Shown here in pieces: positions 61,445-64,000 of a stretch of DNA of 64,000 nucleotides; position 1 is the stretch's first letter; each line of letters opens with the position of its first letter. The translations under genes and the position numbers were made by a program. Source of the DNA: Sulfurimonas sp. SAG-AH-194-C21 (GTDB lineage: Bacteria > Campylobacterota > Campylobacteria > Campylobacterales > Sulfurimonadaceae); contig NZ_JAEMVC010000005.1 of the NCBI RefSeq assembly GCF_029215985.1, positions 41,733 through 105,732 of the forward strand, read 5' to 3'. The notes beneath the pieces were generated by a model, which saw nothing but the letters and a program-made list of their open reading frames with translations, searched no databases and was not told the DNA's origin.

Positions 61445-64000
61445 TTATATGTTTAAATTTTGAGTTAAGCTAACTCTAGTCTTAATAAAAATTCTATTTT
61501 CTATTCTAAGCACATCGGTTTTACTTCCTGCTGGGAATCTACTGTTTCTACTTAAAGTACTATGAAGTACTCTAACATCACTAGGATCACTTTTTGAAAC
61601 TCTAATAAACTCTGAACGCATCTCTCCGTCTGCTCTTGTTCTAACAACAGCTTTTGTCATATACCCAGGCTCTTCTTCAAGTTCCCCTGCTGTCATTTCA
61701 ACTTCTCCATCAGTTTTTACTACTGTAGTAGAACCAGCGATTTGAGAGGAGACACTTGAAGTTATATCTGCATTTCTAACATTACTTTGAGATGTTCCAT
61801 CTGCTTTACTTGTTACGGATATCAAACTATCTATCTTCACACTTAAAGATGTTCGAATTTCTACATTTCCATTAGTGTCTCTAGTGATTTGAGTAAGTGC
61901 ACCTATAAAGTCTGAAATCACTTTTGTGATTAAGTCCGCTATGCTTAACTCAGATGTAGTTGTTCCAGTTGCAGAGTTCGTTACACTTAAGGCCATATTA
62001 GCATCATTATAGCTTGTAGAGACACCTTCTGATGTAAACTCTGTAGTTGCATTACTAAGCTCAGATATAGTTTTTACACTAACACCAGCTACTTGTATCT
62101 CTTGTGTAGATGTTCCATCAGTGTTCTCTTGTATCTGAAGACTTAAGTCGTTTTCTAAAGTAAACTTAGTTGTTGTACTCTCTTGAGTAGTAGTTATTTC
62201 TGATGTAGCAGATTGTTCTACATTATCTCCCAATGCAAGTGCTATGATATTGAGATTAAATGTTTTTGAACTATTATTCTCTCCATCATTTGCTACAACT
62301 GTGATATCTGTACTTCCAGATGCTCCACTAAGTGAAGAAATTGTCATTATGTTGTTAGTAAAAGTTATACCTGATATAAGTGATGGGTCTACTGCAGTTG
62401 CTGAGTATGTAATAGCATTACTATCTATATCAGTTACCACAAGTGTAATGTTTTGGTCACTAAAGTTTTTATACACTACAAGTTGAGGGATATCCTCTAG
62501 TATTGGTGCATCATTCACTGATGTAACATTGATTGTAAATGTTTTTGTGATAGTTTTCACACCATCATTAAGTGTTACCGTAATAGTTGCTACACCATTA
62601 GCATTTTCTGCTATTTTCAACTTAAAGGCTAATGGGATGTCTGAATACTCTCCAGTATTTAGTGTGTTTGCAAAATCTTGTGTAACACTCACTAGAGAAG
62701 GTTGGTCTGACTCTACTGTGATACTTAGAGCATCACCATCTATATCATTTACATTCATATTTAGAGTTAAGATATCTGCATCTTCTAAGACATTTACTGT
62801 ATTTAACTCTGTACTGACAATTGGAAAGTCATTAACACTTGCTACATTTATGATAAAGCTCTTAGTCACACTTGCTACTCCATCTGACACTTGAATAGTT
62901 ACAGTAGCTGAACCATAAGCATTAGCTCCTAGTCCTACATTAAAACTTAATGTTTTTCCTGCATAACTCAAAGAAGAGAGTGAGCTAGCAAAGTTTGGAG
63001 TTACACTTACTAATGCAGGATTATTTGAAGTTATAGATACGGATAAAGTATTACCCTCTATATCTCCAATGTTCATATTAACAGCAAAACCGGGAGCATC
63101 TTCTAAAAGGTTAAGTGTATTAAATCCAGTAGTAATTACAGGTGCATCATTAACAGCAGAAATACTCACAGTGAAAGTTCTTGAAGCACTCTTAGCACTT
63201 GCTGTTACTGTTGCTGTAACTTGTATGGTACCAGAAGCATTTGCTACTGGTGAGATTGTTAATGCATTACCTACTAAAGATACTCTTGCGATATTTGTAT
63301 TTGAAGAACTCGCTGTATAACTTAGAGTGTCTCCATTCACATCATTTCCAGCAAGTTGAATTGTTACAGGAGAGGCATCTTCTGCTAAATTCATATTTGA
63401 TATTGCTGCTAGTGTAGGTGGGTTGTCTATGACATTTATAGTACTTGTGTACGATAGTGTTGAGTTGTTCTCTCCATCATTCACTTTAAAAGAAAAGCTT
63501 GTATATGGAGATGCCACGGCATCAGCTACCGGTGTAAATACTAAGTTTGAGATAGAACTAGTGTTTATCTCTTGGTTAAGAGCTACATCTACACTATTAA
63601 GCTGTAGAGTACCAGCACTTGGTAAACTTGTGATATATATGTTTTTTAAACTATCTGTTGGGTTAGGGTCTCTAAATGTAAAGTCACTACTTGTAAATGT
63701 TTTACTTGTGTTTTTACTCATTGTAAAGCTTACATTTTCTGTCAATGGTGCGACTATATCGTGGGGTAATATTAATCCTGTTAATTGACCATAGTTATTA
63801 CGACCAAATCCAAAAAGTGTTCCATCACTCTTTATGGCTAAAGTGTGATTGCTTCCTGCAGTAATACTAGACCAATTTATAGCAGCTCCTATCTGTTTAG
63901 GTGAAGAGCTATTTACAGTTGTTCCATCTCCTAGTTGACCATAAGTATTAGCACCCCAAGCCCAGAGTGTTCCATCAGTTCCTATGGCTATAGTGTGATA
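61445..64000 (-). CDS. large RCC1-repeat plus cadherin/Ig-like repeat surface protein (partial, 5' end beyond window)
   Basis: Frame is open from 64000; RCC1 repeats ([49 protein letters not shown]) then about 100 aa repeats ending INV.SVNDAPI. Confidence 0.8.
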   Translation of the reverse strand, partial: YHTIAIGTDGTLWAWGANTYGQLGDGTTVNSSSPKQIGAAINWSSITAGSNHTLAIKSDGTLFGFGRNNYGQLTGLILPHDIVAPLTENVSFTMSKNTSKTFTSSDFTFRDPNPTDSLKNIYITSLPSAGTLQLNSVDVALNQEINTSSISNLVFTPVADAVASPYTSFSFKVNDGENNSTLSYTSTINVIDNPPTLAAISNMNLAEDASPVTIQLAGNDVNGDTLSYTASSSNTNIARVSLVGNALTISPVANASGTIQVTATVTASAKSASRTFTVSISAVNDAPVITTGFNTLNLLEDAPGFAVNMNIGDIEGNTLSVSITSNNPALVSVTPNFASSLSSLSYAGKTLSFNVGLGANAYGSATVTIQVSDGVASVTKSFIINVASVNDFPIVSTELNTVNVLEDADILTLNMNVNDIDGDALSITVESDQPSLVSVTQDFANTLNTGEYSDIPLAFKLKIAENANGVATITVTLNDGVKTITKTFTINVTSVNDAPILEDIPQLVVYKNFSDQNITLVVTDIDSNAITYSATAVDPSLISGITFTNNIMTISSLSGASGSTDITVVANDGENNSSKTFNLNIIALALGDNVEQSATSEITTTQESTTTKFTLENDLSLQIQENTDGTSTQEIQVAGVSVKTISELSNATTEFTSEGVSTSYNDANMALSVTNSATGTTTSELSIADLITKVISDFIGALTQITRDTNGNVEIRTSLSVKIDSLISVTSKADGTSQSNVRNADITSSVSSQIAGSTTVVKTDGEVEMTAGELEEEPGYMTKAVVRTRADGEMRSEFIRVSKSDPSDVRVLHSTLSRNSRFPAGSKTDVLRIENRIFIKTRVSLTQNLNI

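Overview
AT-rich 64 kb chromosomal window. Gene content and order suggest a Campylobacterota (epsilonproteobacterial, Sulfurimonas-like) genome: pheA-hisC-fliF-fliG-fliH-dxs, and gyrA-flgP-flgQ-like-flgR-asd. This assignment is inferred from synteny and protein similarity recognised by eye; no search was run. Housekeeping blocks (pabB, tal, pilT, rplY, pth, lptG-like, lysA, pheA, hisC, fliFGH, dxs, tex, hemE, asd, gyrA, amtB-glnK, tRNA-Glu, tRNA-Lys) surround several accessory regions. (1) An ovoA-ovoB-like ovothiol operon at about 18.1-21.4 kb. (2) A defence island at about 25.2-35.0 kb. It holds BrnT/BrnA, a RhuM pseudogene with two in-frame stops, a truncated DUF1016 nuclease, and a compact type I restriction operon: HsdM fused to a single-TRD HsdS half, a PIN-domain protein, an hsdS 3' remnant, RhuM, HsdR. 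(3) A 13 kb vWA/MoxR 'Bat' region at about 48.1-61.1 kb with two paralogous modules, four MIDAS-containing vWA proteins and three BatD-like proteins, with two lipoproteins between the modules. (4) A large RCC1/cadherin-like repeat protein that runs off the right edge. The most noteworthy candidates are the HsdMS-PIN-RhuM-HsdR operon, the duplicated Bat cluster, and dxs split at an A8 tract.
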